Shown: positions 55,157 through 63,881 of the stretch, piece after piece
Numbering within the stretch: the first letter of the stretch is position 1
Layout: each line of letters begins with the position of its first letter
Source: Sulfurovum sp.
Lineage (GTDB): Bacteria > Campylobacterota > Campylobacteria > Campylobacterales > Sulfurovaceae
DNA length: 64,000 bases
Assembly: GCA_027082955.1 (NCBI GenBank)
Contig: JALWTA010000011.1
Span: 25,202 to 89,201 of the forward strand
Direction of reading: 5' to 3'
Notes under the pieces: model-generated
What the model was told of the DNA's origin: nothing
The model's database searches: none
Seen by the model: the letters and a program-made list of their open reading frames with translations, nothing else
Program-made: the position numbers and the translations under genes

Positions 55157-56224
55157 ATGTTCAAAGAGAAACTTCAACCCTTCATCAACCGATACAATGA
55201 GATCAGCGAACTGCTAAGTTCACCCGACATTGCCAGTGACATTGGCCGCATGACGGAACTCAGCAAAGAACAGTCTGGGCTTGGAGAACTTGTAGAAAAA
55301 GCAAAAATCTATCTTGAGACGGCAGAAGCCATCGAGGAGAACAAAGAATTGCTTGGAGATCCTGAGCTTGGAGACTTGGCAAAAGAGGAACTCTCCGAAC
55401 TTGAACCCATGCTGCCAAAGCTTGAAGAAGAGATCAAAGTACTCATGATCCCCAAAGACAAGAACGACGACAAGAATATCTACCTTGAACTGCGCGCCGG
55501 TGCCGGAGGAGACGAGAGTGCCCTTTTCGTTGCCGATGTCTTTAGAATGTATTCGCGTTATGCCGAACAGATGGGCTGGAGAGTAGAGATTGTCAGCTCA
55601 AATGATGGCACTGCCGGCGGTTACAAAGAGCTTATCGCCCTGATTAAAGGCGAGAGTGTCTATTCAAAGCTCAAATACGAAGCCGGTACCCACCGAGTAC
55701 AGCGTGTCCCAGATACAGAAACACAAGGACGTGTACACACCTCTGCCATCACCGTAGCGGTCATACCAGAAGTTGACGATGTCGAAGTTGACATCAAACC
55801 AAATGAGATCAAAATGGATGTCTACCGCTCCAGCGGATGTGGCGGGCAGTCAGTCAACACCACTGACTCTGCGGTACGTTTGACACACATCCCAACAGGT
55901 ATCGTCGTTGCCATTCAGGATGAAAAGTCCCAGCACAAAAACCGAGATAAAGCCATGAAAGTACTCAAAGCACGTGTCTATGAAGCCGAACTGCAAAAAC
56001 AACTCGATGAGACTGCCGGACAGCGTAAACTGCAGGTTGGTTCCGGGGATCGTTCTGAAAAGATCAGAACCTACAACTATCCGCAAAACCGTATCACCGA
56101 CCACCGTATCGGATTGACACTCTATGCGCTCGATGATGTGATGAACAACGGGAACCTCAACCTCGTTGTTGACCCACTCATCGCCCATGCACAGGCAGAG
56201 GCAATACAGGAAGCAGGGCTCTAA
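55157..56224 (+). CDS. prfA: Peptide chain release factor 1
   Basis: Release factor of 355 residues for [27 protein letters not shown] is in the central domain, and [22 protein letters not shown] carries the GGQ hydrolysis motif and HIPTG. The codon-recognition region is [19 protein letters not shown]. Length is standard. Confidence 0.98.
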   Translation: MFKEKLQPFINRYNEISELLSSPDIASDIGRMTELSKEQSGLGELVEKAKIYLETAEAIEENKELLGDPELGDLAKEELSELEPMLPKLEEEIKVLMIPKDKNDDKNIYLELRAGAGGDESALFVADVFRMYSRYAEQMGWRVEIVSSNDGTAGGYKELIALIKGESVYSKLKYEAGTHRVQRVPDTETQGRVHTSAITVAVIPEVDDVEVDIKPNEIKMDVYRSSGCGGQSVNTTDSAVRLTHIPTGIVVAIQDEKSQHKNRDKAMKVLKARVYEAELQKQLDETAGQRKLQVGSGDRSEKIRTYNYPQNRITDHRIGLTLYALDDVMNNGNLNLVVDPLIAHAQAEAIQEAGL

Positions 56225-56258
56225 CCTGCCGCTTCTTTCGTAATCAAACTTCATCTGC

Positions 56259-56264
56259 TATAAT
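56259..56264 (+). promoter_or_regulatory. -10 element for the 155-residue unknown gene
   Basis: TATAAT with a TGC extension, 33 bp before the ATG at 56298; GGGAG ribosome-binding site at 10 bp. Confidence 0.5.
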
Positions 56265-56297
56265 ATCTCCCATATTTTTCACAAGGGAGAACAACCC

Positions 56298-56765
56298 ATG
56301 CAAACATTCCAACACATACCAAATGACACCCCCATACATGAGGTGGTTCTTGCAGCTTTTGATACCAAGATGGATATTGAAGGAGGTTGGGGCTACAGCA
56401 AAGAAGAGGCAACCCGTTTTACCGCCAATCCGCAAGACCTTCCCGCGTCACAGCTTGAACATATGCTCGCCTCTATGCGTGTCTACCTCGAAATGAATAT
56501 GACACTGCCTAAAGAGAAACGCTATGGCAGCATCAATGTCAATGAAAGAACACGAGAAGAAATCAACGAAGAGGGCAGACTGTTGCACCATGTTACCTAT
56601 GAGGTTACTGGCATGAAAGAGAGTGATTACGCTGCTTTTATCAATGAGTACAAAGAGGGGTACGGAAAAGAGGAGTTCGATATGGAATCACACTTCAGAC
56701 GCAGAAAAGAGGCGACACTGACCAGAACAGTATCGCACTGGTTCGATGTGACACAGATAGATTAA
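56298..56765 (+). CDS. Cytoplasmic protein of unknown function
   Basis: Protein of 155 residues without signal peptide or membrane helix. Notable segments are MDIEGGWGYSKEEATRF, SQLEHMLASMRVYLEMNMTL and SHFRRRKEATLTRTVSHWFDV. It is compact and acidic. I do not recognise a family. It has its own promoter and converges with the sox operon. Confidence 0.75.
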   Translation: MQTFQHIPNDTPIHEVVLAAFDTKMDIEGGWGYSKEEATRFTANPQDLPASQLEHMLASMRVYLEMNMTLPKEKRYGSINVNERTREEINEEGRLLHHVTYEVTGMKESDYAAFINEYKEGYGKEEFDMESHFRRRKEATLTRTVSHWFDVTQID

Positions 56766-56791
56766 ACAATCCTCAGATCACTTAATCCATC

Positions 56792-56810
56792 TGTCTGCCG
56801 AAGGCAGACA
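56792..56810. other. Perfect 8-bp stem hairpin between convergent genes
   Basis: TGTCTGCC-GAA-GGCAGACA between the unknown gene and soxZ stop. No T-run follows on either strand. It may act as a transcript 3' end or stability structure of the sox mRNA, or be a copy of a dispersed palindrome. Confidence 0.6.
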
Positions 56811-56825
56811 TGCAAAAGCAGAAGC

Positions 56826-57128
56826 TTACTTGATCTTCTTGCTTTCTGTAACCGTTTTTCCGGAAAGATCTACCCATGTAATAGTAAGATCATCACCTTT
56901 TTTACCGGCTTTTGCTTTAAACTTGATCATAGGGTTTTTAGAGAGGAACTGGCTTGTTGATGCATCATATACAATTGTATCACCTACTTTTGCAGTGATA
57001 TGTGTAATGAAGTTAGGCTCTTTCCCTTTCTTTTTTGCCTGATCATATGTCAACATTGGATGTTTGATCAACGCTTTTACCTTAAGAACACCGTCTTTCT
57101 CTTTTGCTTTAATTTTCATATTACCCAT
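56826..57128 (-). CDS. soxZ: Sulfur-carrier complex subunit SoxZ
   Basis: Periplasmic partner of SoxY, 100 residues. VLKVKALIKHPM starts the immunoglobulin-like fold and KEPNFITHITAKVGDTIVYDAS, SKNPMIKFKAKAG and WVDLSGKT match SoxZ. No signal peptide, as usual; it is exported with SoxY. It lies 46 bp after soxY and is the last gene of soxCDYZ. Confidence 0.93.
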   Translation of the reverse strand: MGNMKIKAKEKDGVLKVKALIKHPMLTYDQAKKKGKEPNFITHITAKVGDTIVYDASTSQFLSKNPMIKFKAKAGKKGDDLTITWVDLSGKTVTESKKIK

Positions 57129-57174
57129 AGTGTGTATTCCTTTTTTCTTTTTCTCTTAAATGATATGCGGAGGA

Positions 57175-57648
57175 TTACCCTTCACATCCGCCTTTAGCAA
57201 CCTGAAGCTTAGTTTTACCTACATAGAATTTACCATCTTTGCCTTCAACGATCGCAGTAAGTTCACCGTTACCACCATTCGCATCTGTTGCCTTCAGTTT
57301 GATCTTGAGGAAATAATCTACGATACCTACATCAGGTACATTCCATACAGTTACCGCACTTTCAGGGTCCATATCCTGGAAAAATGCTACCGTTTTAGCT
57401 GGAATATCAGACTTGATAGTTACAGGTACAGCACCACCGTTACTTGCAACTTTTGGTGCTTTTACTGTCACACCTTTATTTTCCGGTTTGATATCACCAT
57501 ACAATGCTTTAATAGCATCCTGCACTGTTTTTGCCTTCCATGTTGCAGGCTTTGTCGCTCTGAAATCAATGCTGCTGAATGCGCTCAATGCCGCTGGCAG
57601 TGCTGCCATCGCCAACACTCCAAAACCAATAAAATTTCTTCTGTTCAT
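57175..57648 (-). CDS. soxY: Sulfur-carrier protein SoxY (Tat-exported)
   Basis: Protein of 157 residues carrying thiosulfate-derived sulfur on a C-terminal cysteine. MNRRNFIGFGVLAMAALPAALS is a Tat signal. The C terminus reads VAKGGCEG, where the usual motif is GGCGG; DNA reads GGC GGA TGT GAA GGG then stop. The swinging-arm cysteine is retained. It is 86 bp after soxD start-of-gap and precedes soxZ. Confidence 0.93.
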   Translation of the reverse strand: MNRRNFIGFGVLAMAALPAALSAFSSIDFRATKPATWKAKTVQDAIKALYGDIKPENKGVTVKAPKVASNGGAVPVTIKSDIPAKTVAFFQDMDPESAVTVWNVPDVGIVDYFLKIKLKATDANGGNGELTAIVEGKDGKFYVGKTKLQVAKGGCEG

Positions 57649-57734
57649 ACTGTTTCCTTTTTTGTTAAATTATCAGTACACAAGGTAAAACCTCATGTAC
57701 CATTATACACTATAAATTGTGAAGCAAATGTGAA

Positions 57735-58865
57735 TTATTTCGCTTTGCTAACCATATAGTCTACAACTTCTTTGATCTTCGCATCTGGAAGAGAAGTTCC
57801 ACCTTTTGGAGGCATACCATTCAGCCCATGAATTGCATGGTCATACAAGGTATCCATTCCTTGTTTAATACGTGGTGCCCATGCTTTTTTGTCTCCAAGC
57901 ATTGGAGCACCCATCGCATCGGTACCATGACAGACTGCACAAGAAGCATCATAAACTTTTTTACCTGGATGCTCTGCTGCACCGCCTGCCTTTTTCTTAG
58001 GCAGTTCTTTCTTCTCTGAAATTGGAGGTTGGTAGTCGCTGATACCTGTTCCACTGATACGTGCAAGTACCGGTTTCCCTTTAAAGCAGTTTTTCATACA
58101 ACGTGTACCGTTACCGTAGTTCTTGAAGTCATTGAAGAATTTACGTGCATTCTCAACACCGTTTTTGCCATCTATCTTTGGTATAAATCCATCTTTGTTT
58201 GGCATAACGATTTTCAAGAACTTCTTACGGTTCAACTCATAGTCATCATCCAGCTCTTCACCATCTATTTTAATTTCATTGATAGAGACAATGTATGCAC
58301 ACAATGCATAAACTTCATTATCTGTCAATGACATAGGATGTGGATGAGGCATACCCGTTTTAATATACCACCACAATGTACTTGCATGCGGCCAGTAGGT
58401 ACCAAAGACTCTGATAGGACCTTCATCATTCCCATCAACACGCTGGTTTGTCAAAGACTTTTGACCTTCATAGGCGTTTCCTTTTTGAAGTGCAGGATAA
58501 CCTGCACCACCTGTACCAAAGTCCGCATGACAACTAGAACACTTTTCATCATACAGGGCATCACCTTCTTCTACTGTTCCATGACCTTCAGGCAGTCCGG
58601 TTCCATCAGGCATTACATCGATATTCCATGCATTGATCTCATCTTTTGTAGCTGATCTTCCGAGCTTAAAAGATGTTTTATGTGCTTTTTCATTAACATG
58701 GTAAAGCGAAGTCATACCTTTTTTAACCGGGTATGTTGAACCCCCATCAATGACTTTTTTCCCATTTGCATACGTACGTGATGCATCACTACCTGCAAAC
58801 AATGTTGTCGATGCAGCCGCTACAACGACTGCTGACAGCAACATATTACGATAAGACTTGAACAT
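57735..58865 (-). CDS. soxD: Sulfane dehydrogenase dihaem cytochrome SoxD
   Basis: Cytochrome c of 376 residues, electron-accepting subunit of Sox(CD)2. Signal peptide MFKSYRNMLLSAVVVAAASTTLFA. Two haem sites, CSSCH at 109-113 and CAVCH at 309-313, with axial Met candidates (TGMPHPHPM, NGMPPKGG). The start at 58865 is set by GGGGAGGTG and overlaps the soxC end by 20 bp. An intervening CMKNC pair may form a disulfide. Confidence 0.92.
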   Translation of the reverse strand: MFKSYRNMLLSAVVVAAASTTLFAGSDASRTYANGKKVIDGGSTYPVKKGMTSLYHVNEKAHKTSFKLGRSATKDEINAWNIDVMPDGTGLPEGHGTVEEGDALYDEKCSSCHADFGTGGAGYPALQKGNAYEGQKSLTNQRVDGNDEGPIRVFGTYWPHASTLWWYIKTGMPHPHPMSLTDNEVYALCAYIVSINEIKIDGEELDDDYELNRKKFLKIVMPNKDGFIPKIDGKNGVENARKFFNDFKNYGNGTRCMKNCFKGKPVLARISGTGISDYQPPISEKKELPKKKAGGAAEHPGKKVYDASCAVCHGTDAMGAPMLGDKKAWAPRIKQGMDTLYDHAIHGLNGMPPKGGTSLPDAKIKEVVDYMVSKAK

Positions 58866-60168
58866 TGTTCACCTCCCCTTTTGCTGTAACTTCCCAAGTG
58901 AAAATACCATTTCTGTGGTACACCGATTCGACACCCATTACATCTCTTTCATGCTTAACTGTAGGCTGAATATGCCCAGCATCATCTCTTGCGCGACTTG
59001 AGAGCAGCAATGGTTTTCCTTCATACTTGTAGATATAGCTGAATCGTGTCCACGCTTTTGGCAGTACAAGACCCTTCAGACTTGCTTCTACCCAGTTCTT
59101 ACCACCATCAAAGGAGATATCGACACCTTCAATCGTTCCCATACCAGACCACGCAAGCCCTTCAATCTCAACAATATCACCTTTTTTAAGGTGTGTCCAC
59201 GGTTTTTCAGGACATGGCGAAGTAATCACAGAGTTGACCTCATTCGCATAGAAGTGCTGGATTGCTTTACCGGACTTTTTCAATGCCGTATATTTCGCTG
59301 TTTCCTCTTTTGCATACCATGGTTCAGAAGCGAACTCAAGTCTTGCAAGCCACTTGACACAAAGGTTTCCTTCCCATCCTGGAACAAGCAGTCTGATTGG
59401 ATACCCTTGCTCAGGTCTAAGTGCTTCACCATTTTGTGCCCATACGATCATTGCATCATCAAGCACTTTGTCGATAGGTACAGTTCTTCCCATATGAGAG
59501 CTGTCCCCGCCTTCTGCCAACATCCAGCGTGCATTTGGCTTCAATCCAAGATCTTTGATGATATCTTTAACATATACCCCTGTCCACTCTGCACAACTCA
59601 TCATACCTTTTGCAAACTGCAGTGCAGGGAACTGAGGTCCACGCCACTCTGGTCCGCCGTTGGCAGGACACTCAATGAAGTGAATGCGGCTTACACTTGG
59701 ATAACGTTTTAGCTCATCCATCGTCAACACAATTGGCTTTTCAACCAAACCGTGGATCATGAGTCTATGCTCATTTGGATCAATCTCGGCAACACCACCA
59801 TGACAGCGGCTGAAGAAAAGACCGTTTGGTGTGATAATCCCTTCCAAATCTTGAATTGGACACATCGCAATTGATGCATAGTAATTTCCAGATGAGAGAA
59901 GCTTGGTGTTTCTTCTTGTTACATGGTGCTCATAGGGTGATGGTTGCCCATACAGGTTATGTGTCACCGGATATCCAAGTTTTGTTGCCCATGGCTGCTC
60001 TTCAAGAATCGCAGGATCACCTTTGAGTTCTTTTGCATCTATTTTCACCGGTGCCATTACGCTTGCAGCCGCCATGGCACTGACAGAAAATGCTGCCGAT
60101 TTCCTAAAAAAGTCTCTTCTGCTTGACTGAACGCTTTCAGTTTCAGAAGCTTTACTTATCTTAGTCAT
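58846..60168 (-). CDS. soxC: Sulfane dehydrogenase molybdenum subunit SoxC (Tat-exported)
   Basis: Sulfite-oxidase-family molybdoprotein of 440 residues oxidising the sulfane sulfur on SoxY. SSRRDFFRKSAAFSVSAMAAASVMAP is a Tat signal. LFFSRCHGGVAEIDPNEHRLMIHG and IHFIECPANGGPEW begin the molybdopterin domain; the Cys of IECPAN is the Mo ligand. The C-terminal dimerisation domain includes SGMGTIEGVDISFDGGKNW. AAGGAGG precedes the start. It heads the soxCDYZ operon. Confidence 0.93.
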   Translation of the reverse strand: MTKISKASETESVQSSRRDFFRKSAAFSVSAMAAASVMAPVKIDAKELKGDPAILEEQPWATKLGYPVTHNLYGQPSPYEHHVTRRNTKLLSSGNYYASIAMCPIQDLEGIITPNGLFFSRCHGGVAEIDPNEHRLMIHGLVEKPIVLTMDELKRYPSVSRIHFIECPANGGPEWRGPQFPALQFAKGMMSCAEWTGVYVKDIIKDLGLKPNARWMLAEGGDSSHMGRTVPIDKVLDDAMIVWAQNGEALRPEQGYPIRLLVPGWEGNLCVKWLARLEFASEPWYAKEETAKYTALKKSGKAIQHFYANEVNSVITSPCPEKPWTHLKKGDIVEIEGLAWSGMGTIEGVDISFDGGKNWVEASLKGLVLPKAWTRFSYIYKYEGKPLLLSSRARDDAGHIQPTVKHERDVMGVESVYHRNGIFTWEVTAKGEVNNVQVLS

Positions 60169-60234
60169 ATTACCTCCTTATTTTATTACGTAGCACTCGT
60201 TACTCTAGGGGGAGCAGAGACACTATTGTCTTTG

Positions 60235-60264
60235 ATTGTAATCGAAATTAAATTAAAATGTCAA
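60235..60264 (-). promoter_or_regulatory. Promoter of the soxCDYZ operon
   Basis: On the minus strand TTGACA (60259-60264), an 18-bp AT-rich spacer and TACAAT (60235-60240), close to sigma70 consensus. The leader of about 65 bases contains an inverted repeat AGACA-ATAG-TGTCT (at 60220-60234 region) and a strong AAGGAGG. Confidence 0.7.
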
Positions 60265-60414
60265 GCAATACAATAAATATTTTCCTTTCTGTATAGATAT
60301 TTGCCAAATAGATACAAATTATTAGATATTCCAATAAATAATCAAAAAAATATCTCTTTTTCATCAAAAATATAGAAGAGTAAGAAAGCTTTACTGCAAT
60401 TATATAAATTATGG

Positions 60415-60420
60415 TAGAAT
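60415..60420 (+). promoter_or_regulatory. -10 element for the MOSC gene
   Basis: TAGAAT 28 bp before the ATG at 60448, in an AT-rich tract; AGGA lies 9 bp before the start. The 279-bp gap between soxC and this gene holds only the two divergent promoters. Confidence 0.45.
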
Positions 60421-60447
60421 ACGCTATTTCAATTCAGGATAATATCC

Positions 60448-60882
60448 ATGCAAAATGTGGGCACAGTCAAAGCACTTTTCTTCACGTCCAAAGAGAGCAA
60501 GGAAACAATACGGCAGACAACACTTCATATAGACCCAAAAGGGATCTTAGGAGACAAACATTATGGCGGTATGCCAGAACGCAGTATACTTATCTCATCG
60601 CTTGAGAGTTATGCCATCACAGAAAAATTTGGTATTCAAATGCCCTATGGCTATCTCGGAGAAAATATTCTCATGGACTACAACCCTTACCACCTTCCTG
60701 TAGGTACACATCTGCACATTGGAGAGTGCACGTTCGAAATTACCCAAAACTGCACACTCTGCAACCATCTTGCAGCCATTGATAAGCGTATTCCAGATCT
60801 ATTAAAGCACGATCGCGGTATTTTTGCAAAAGCACTTACCTTAGGCATACTCCGAGAAGGAGATGCCATTACACTTGACTAG
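60448..60882 (+). CDS. MOSC domain protein
   Basis: Protein of 144 residues with a MOSC fold as in the C-terminal domain of molybdenum-cofactor sulfurases and YiiM. KGILGDKHYGGMPERSILISS and LGENILMDYNPY are typical; NCTLCNHLAAIDKRIP contains a candidate sulfur-carrying cysteine. MOSC proteins handle sulfur transfer to metal or molybdenum sites. Divergent from soxC, a molybdoenzyme, which supports a cofactor-related role, but the partner is not proven. Confidence 0.85.
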   Translation: MQNVGTVKALFFTSKESKETIRQTTLHIDPKGILGDKHYGGMPERSILISSLESYAITEKFGIQMPYGYLGENILMDYNPYHLPVGTHLHIGECTFEITQNCTLCNHLAAIDKRIPDLLKHDRGIFAKALTLGILREGDAITLD

Positions 60883-60906
60883 CCGCAGCATCTGACAGAT
60901 GAGCGC

Positions 60907-61836
60907 TTATTTTGCACCGATCTTTTTCAAAATATTTTCAAATTTCTTTTGCGCATCGAGCAGTACATCGCGTGACGGTTTATCCTGAATATTCAGTGCA
61001 CTGAACCATTTATAGACTGTTGGAAATGCCATGTGGATCACATGCTCATCTTTTTTCATGTAAAGATACATGGTACATGGTGCCAAAGCCCCAGCTTCAG
61101 GATGTTTTTGTGAAACAGTGTAAATTACTGGGATTTTACAGATAGAGTAAGCATCGAAAAACTTGTATGCATCAATATCATGCTCATCAAGATCATAGTT
61201 CAAATCAACAAATGCCGGAGAGACAAACCCATTGGGAGCAAGTTCTCCCTCAAATGCCATTTCCAGATCATCTTTGGCATCTTCCCAATCTCCTTTAACA
61301 GCAAAACTGACCTCATGTACCAATGGTCCTTCTGCTTTTATCATCTTGTATGGCATTTTTCGGAATTTTCCATTGGGCATGGCACGCTTCAGTGCTTTTT
61401 CTATCTTCTTACCAAGCGTCACCAATGCAGGTTCATTGGCAGGTATGCCTGTCATTTGGGCAATACCTTCCGGAGAGAGCGAAGAAACATTAATTGTTGT
61501 TGCATCCTTTTCGGTATAGATAGACATACTAAGCGGTGTAAAGAGCGCAATCTTTGGATATTTTACACCCAAAGCACGAAAGGTCTCTTTATCCCATAGG
61601 ATCATAAGATTGTAAACCTTATGATGCAGCACTTTGAAATCTCTTTTAAACGGTGTGAGCATATCATTGTTCGCTTCCACCATAAACCCCTCTTTCTCAA
61701 AGGCTGCCTGTATCGTTTTCGGTGTGATCTTCCCATCGCTGTTCTCTGATGCAAATACTCTCACATGATTTGCCTCTGCGGCACTCAGTCCTATGGTCAC
61801 AACACAAAGTGTTACCAATATCTTAATGAATCTCAT
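60907..61836 (-). CDS. Exported double DUF302 protein
   Basis: Periplasmic protein of 309 residues, signal peptide MRFIKILVTLCVVTIGLSAAEA. It contains two DUF302-like units: one around residues 50-160 (FKVLHHKVYNLMILWDKETF, LFTPLSMSIYTEKD) and one around 190-305 (FKVKGDWEDAKDDLEMAFEG-like AVKGDWEDAKDD, APCTMYLYMKKDEHVIHMAFP). DUF302 is a small alpha/beta domain often near redox or sulfur genes; function is unknown. It has a TATAAT promoter and a structured leader. Confidence 0.8.
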   Translation of the reverse strand: MRFIKILVTLCVVTIGLSAAEANHVRVFASENSDGKITPKTIQAAFEKEGFMVEANNDMLTPFKRDFKVLHHKVYNLMILWDKETFRALGVKYPKIALFTPLSMSIYTEKDATTINVSSLSPEGIAQMTGIPANEPALVTLGKKIEKALKRAMPNGKFRKMPYKMIKAEGPLVHEVSFAVKGDWEDAKDDLEMAFEGELAPNGFVSPAFVDLNYDLDEHDIDAYKFFDAYSICKIPVIYTVSQKHPEAGALAPCTMYLYMKKDEHVIHMAFPTVYKWFSALNIQDKPSRDVLLDAQKKFENILKKIGAK

Positions 61837-61858
61837 TCTCTTCCTTTACAATGAATTT

Positions 61859-61913
61859 ATGGCAGTGCAGTGCCATCTTCCGGTTGTATACCGGTGTACA
61901 GGTGTTTATTATA
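61859..61913 (-). promoter_or_regulatory. Promoter and structured leader of the DUF302 gene
   Basis: On the minus strand TATAAT (61908-61913) is followed by a leader with two inverted repeats: ACCGG/CCGGT around 61880-61895 and ATGGCA-CTGCAC-TGCCAT near 61859-61876. GGAAG precedes the ATG. The hairpins fill most of the ~70-base leader. Confidence 0.5.
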
Positions 61914-62023
61914 GCTATAATTATTTTAATAAAACGTAAAAAAAATCATAACTAATTGTAAATCTATGGATTTTGTAGAGTTTTTATACAGAAAGTACTG
62001 TGCAGTATATTCATTTGCTTACC

Positions 62024-62047
62024 CGAAAAAGACAGTTGTCTTTTTCG
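62024..62047. terminator. Bidirectional terminator downstream of the porin-like gene
   Basis: Perfect inverted repeat with 11-bp arms CGAAAAAGACA and TGTCTTTTTCG, 9 bp after the DUF3373-like stop codon on the minus strand. The T-rich right arm and A-rich left arm permit termination in both directions. Confidence 0.75.
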
Positions 62048-62056
62048 AGGTGTTCA

Positions 62057-63607
62057 CTAAAATCTATATCGGATATAAAATCTTAGATCTTGTGCAGACT
62101 CAACAATACTTGGGAGATAGGCTGCAGCCATACCAAGCTGTTTTGCTGTCGCTTCAGCCTGTGCCTGGGACATACCGCCAGCAATCAAATTGCCTACGAC
62201 AGTCGCAGCTGATGCAGGATCGGATGTTCCCCCAAGCTGTGTCCACTGTGCAGCCCCTTGCTTCACATCGTCAATTTTCATTGCAGCACCGCTTGTGTTA
62301 CCAAAGAAGCCGTTACTACCCGTATAGTCATAGTTTATCTTTGTATATCTTATCTGTGCAGAAATCGCATCGGTCAACTGATAGGTAAAATACGCTTCCC
62401 ATGCATTACCGCGTGCAGCAAGTTTGGAGCCGATCATTGTATCTTCTGCATAGTTAAACGGTCTCCAGTACTGTGAACCGTGATTATACTCAAGTCCAAG
62501 TTTCCCATCTTCAGTTACAGGAAGCTGTGTACCAAACCAATAAGAGGTACCTGTTTCACTGTTAGATGATCCTAGCATTGATTTGCCAGCTTCCGGGAGA
62601 GTTTTGCTCCACGCAAACGAACCAAAAAGTTTTGCATCTGCAAAATATCCCTCTTCAGTAAGTCCGTCAATCAACACAGAAAAGGCTGCACCTTCCATAT
62701 CTCCATATTGTCTAAATCCAAGTTCAGGCCTACCGTCAGGGTATTGTCCTACAACCTCCATACCCGGTAGATCAAATGCCCTGAACCATGTTGCTTTTGT
62801 AATAATCTGTCCGTCATTGTAGGGTTCAAAGATGAATCCAGCCAAACGAATATCTGCAAGATGCTTCCCATCATTCGCATACGGCGTAGACGATTCAAAC
62901 AGAGGCTGCGCATTCGTGGATCCCTGCCCCATACAGATCTTAAAACTCATCCCGGCTATACCCGTAATGTTGGAAAGATCCAACTTGGAGCTAAGTCCAT
63001 CAAACTCAACATTGATAATATGTCCCAGTGGAGACTGAGCGGGATCATCCTCTCTGAGGTTTGCCAGGAATCCGCCTGTTGAAGGGCGGCGCCCAATAGA
63101 GAATGTCCACGGCATGTCTAATCCAAATGCATTATCTCCAAGATAAAGCCAATATGCCTGTCTAACCTTCACAGAATTGTCAGTCAAAGCCTCATTAGCT
63201 GTCCAGTCAAATGATCCACCAAGACTCATAGCACGATTATGCCCGTCAACAAGCGGGTTATAGAAATCTGCACCAAATGCTTTGTTCATGGAAAGCTGAC
63301 CTTTAAAGACATTATGATTGTCTGGTGCATATGCCATGTTGAGCCATAAACGCATTGACATCAAGTCATTTTTGCTTGCAGAGTTCCCATCCGCCAAATC
63401 ATAGTTCACACTGTCAAGTGCCGTTCTGAAGTCAACACCCCACTTAATATTGTCATTAGCAGACTGGGCATTAACCTTTCCCAGTTTTACCTTCAAACGA
63501 TCTATCTGCTTCTGAAGATGTGCTATCTCATCAGCAGTAGAAGTATAGTCACCACCTGCCAATGCAACAGACGCAGCAATCAGCGACATACCAAGAATTT
63601 TTCTCAT
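62057..63607 (-). CDS. Outer-membrane porin-like protein (DUF3373 family)
   Basis: Beta-barrel-type protein of 516 residues. Signal peptide MRKILGMSLIAASVALAGG, then a short coiled coil TADEIAHLQKQIDRLKVKLGKV of the kind seen before trimerising barrels. The rest alternates polar and aromatic residues and ends DLRFYIRYRF with a C-terminal phenylalanine, the outer-membrane insertion signal. It resembles DUF3373 proteins of Campylobacterota. A single-gene unit with TTTACTCC ribosome-binding context (GGAGTAAAAC). Substrate unknown. Confidence 0.85.
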   Translation of the reverse strand: MRKILGMSLIAASVALAGGDYTSTADEIAHLQKQIDRLKVKLGKVNAQSANDNIKWGVDFRTALDSVNYDLADGNSASKNDLMSMRLWLNMAYAPDNHNVFKGQLSMNKAFGADFYNPLVDGHNRAMSLGGSFDWTANEALTDNSVKVRQAYWLYLGDNAFGLDMPWTFSIGRRPSTGGFLANLREDDPAQSPLGHIINVEFDGLSSKLDLSNITGIAGMSFKICMGQGSTNAQPLFESSTPYANDGKHLADIRLAGFIFEPYNDGQIITKATWFRAFDLPGMEVVGQYPDGRPELGFRQYGDMEGAAFSVLIDGLTEEGYFADAKLFGSFAWSKTLPEAGKSMLGSSNSETGTSYWFGTQLPVTEDGKLGLEYNHGSQYWRPFNYAEDTMIGSKLAARGNAWEAYFTYQLTDAISAQIRYTKINYDYTGSNGFFGNTSGAAMKIDDVKQGAAQWTQLGGTSDPASAATVVGNLIAGGMSQAQAEATAKQLGMAAAYLPSIVESAQDLRFYIRYRF

Positions 63608-63881
63608 GTTTTACTCCTTTTCTAAATTTGTCCAAAAACATGTGTAAATAGTTTAGAGCAGTAATGCTAATTCTCTACTTAAATAAACAAATAATGGAGC
63701 GTTATCCAAGATAGTTAATATGGTATTATATTTTTAATAATGATAAATGGCAATTTAGTGTTATATTATAAGCGAAAAATTAGATTTTAATAAGCATTAA
63801 AAATCAAGGAAATCAAAGAAAAAAATTGAAAAGTAAAAAGACATGATGAAAAAAGAAGTAGATAAACGAAGGAAAAACTCA

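Noticed and set aside
57649-57734. Terminator between soxD and soxY
   Set aside because: Only a 4-bp AGGT/ACCT stem with mismatched extension; the genes are probably on one transcript.
60889-60901. Palindrome CATCTGACAGATG between MOSC and DUF302 genes as a terminator
   Set aside because: The stem is only 6 bp with a single-base centre and no T-run follows; it is too weak to call.
63608-63881. Gene or tRNA between the porin and 5S rRNA
   Set aside because: No ORF with SD and no cloverleaf; the stretch is AT-rich with only the porin promoter region.
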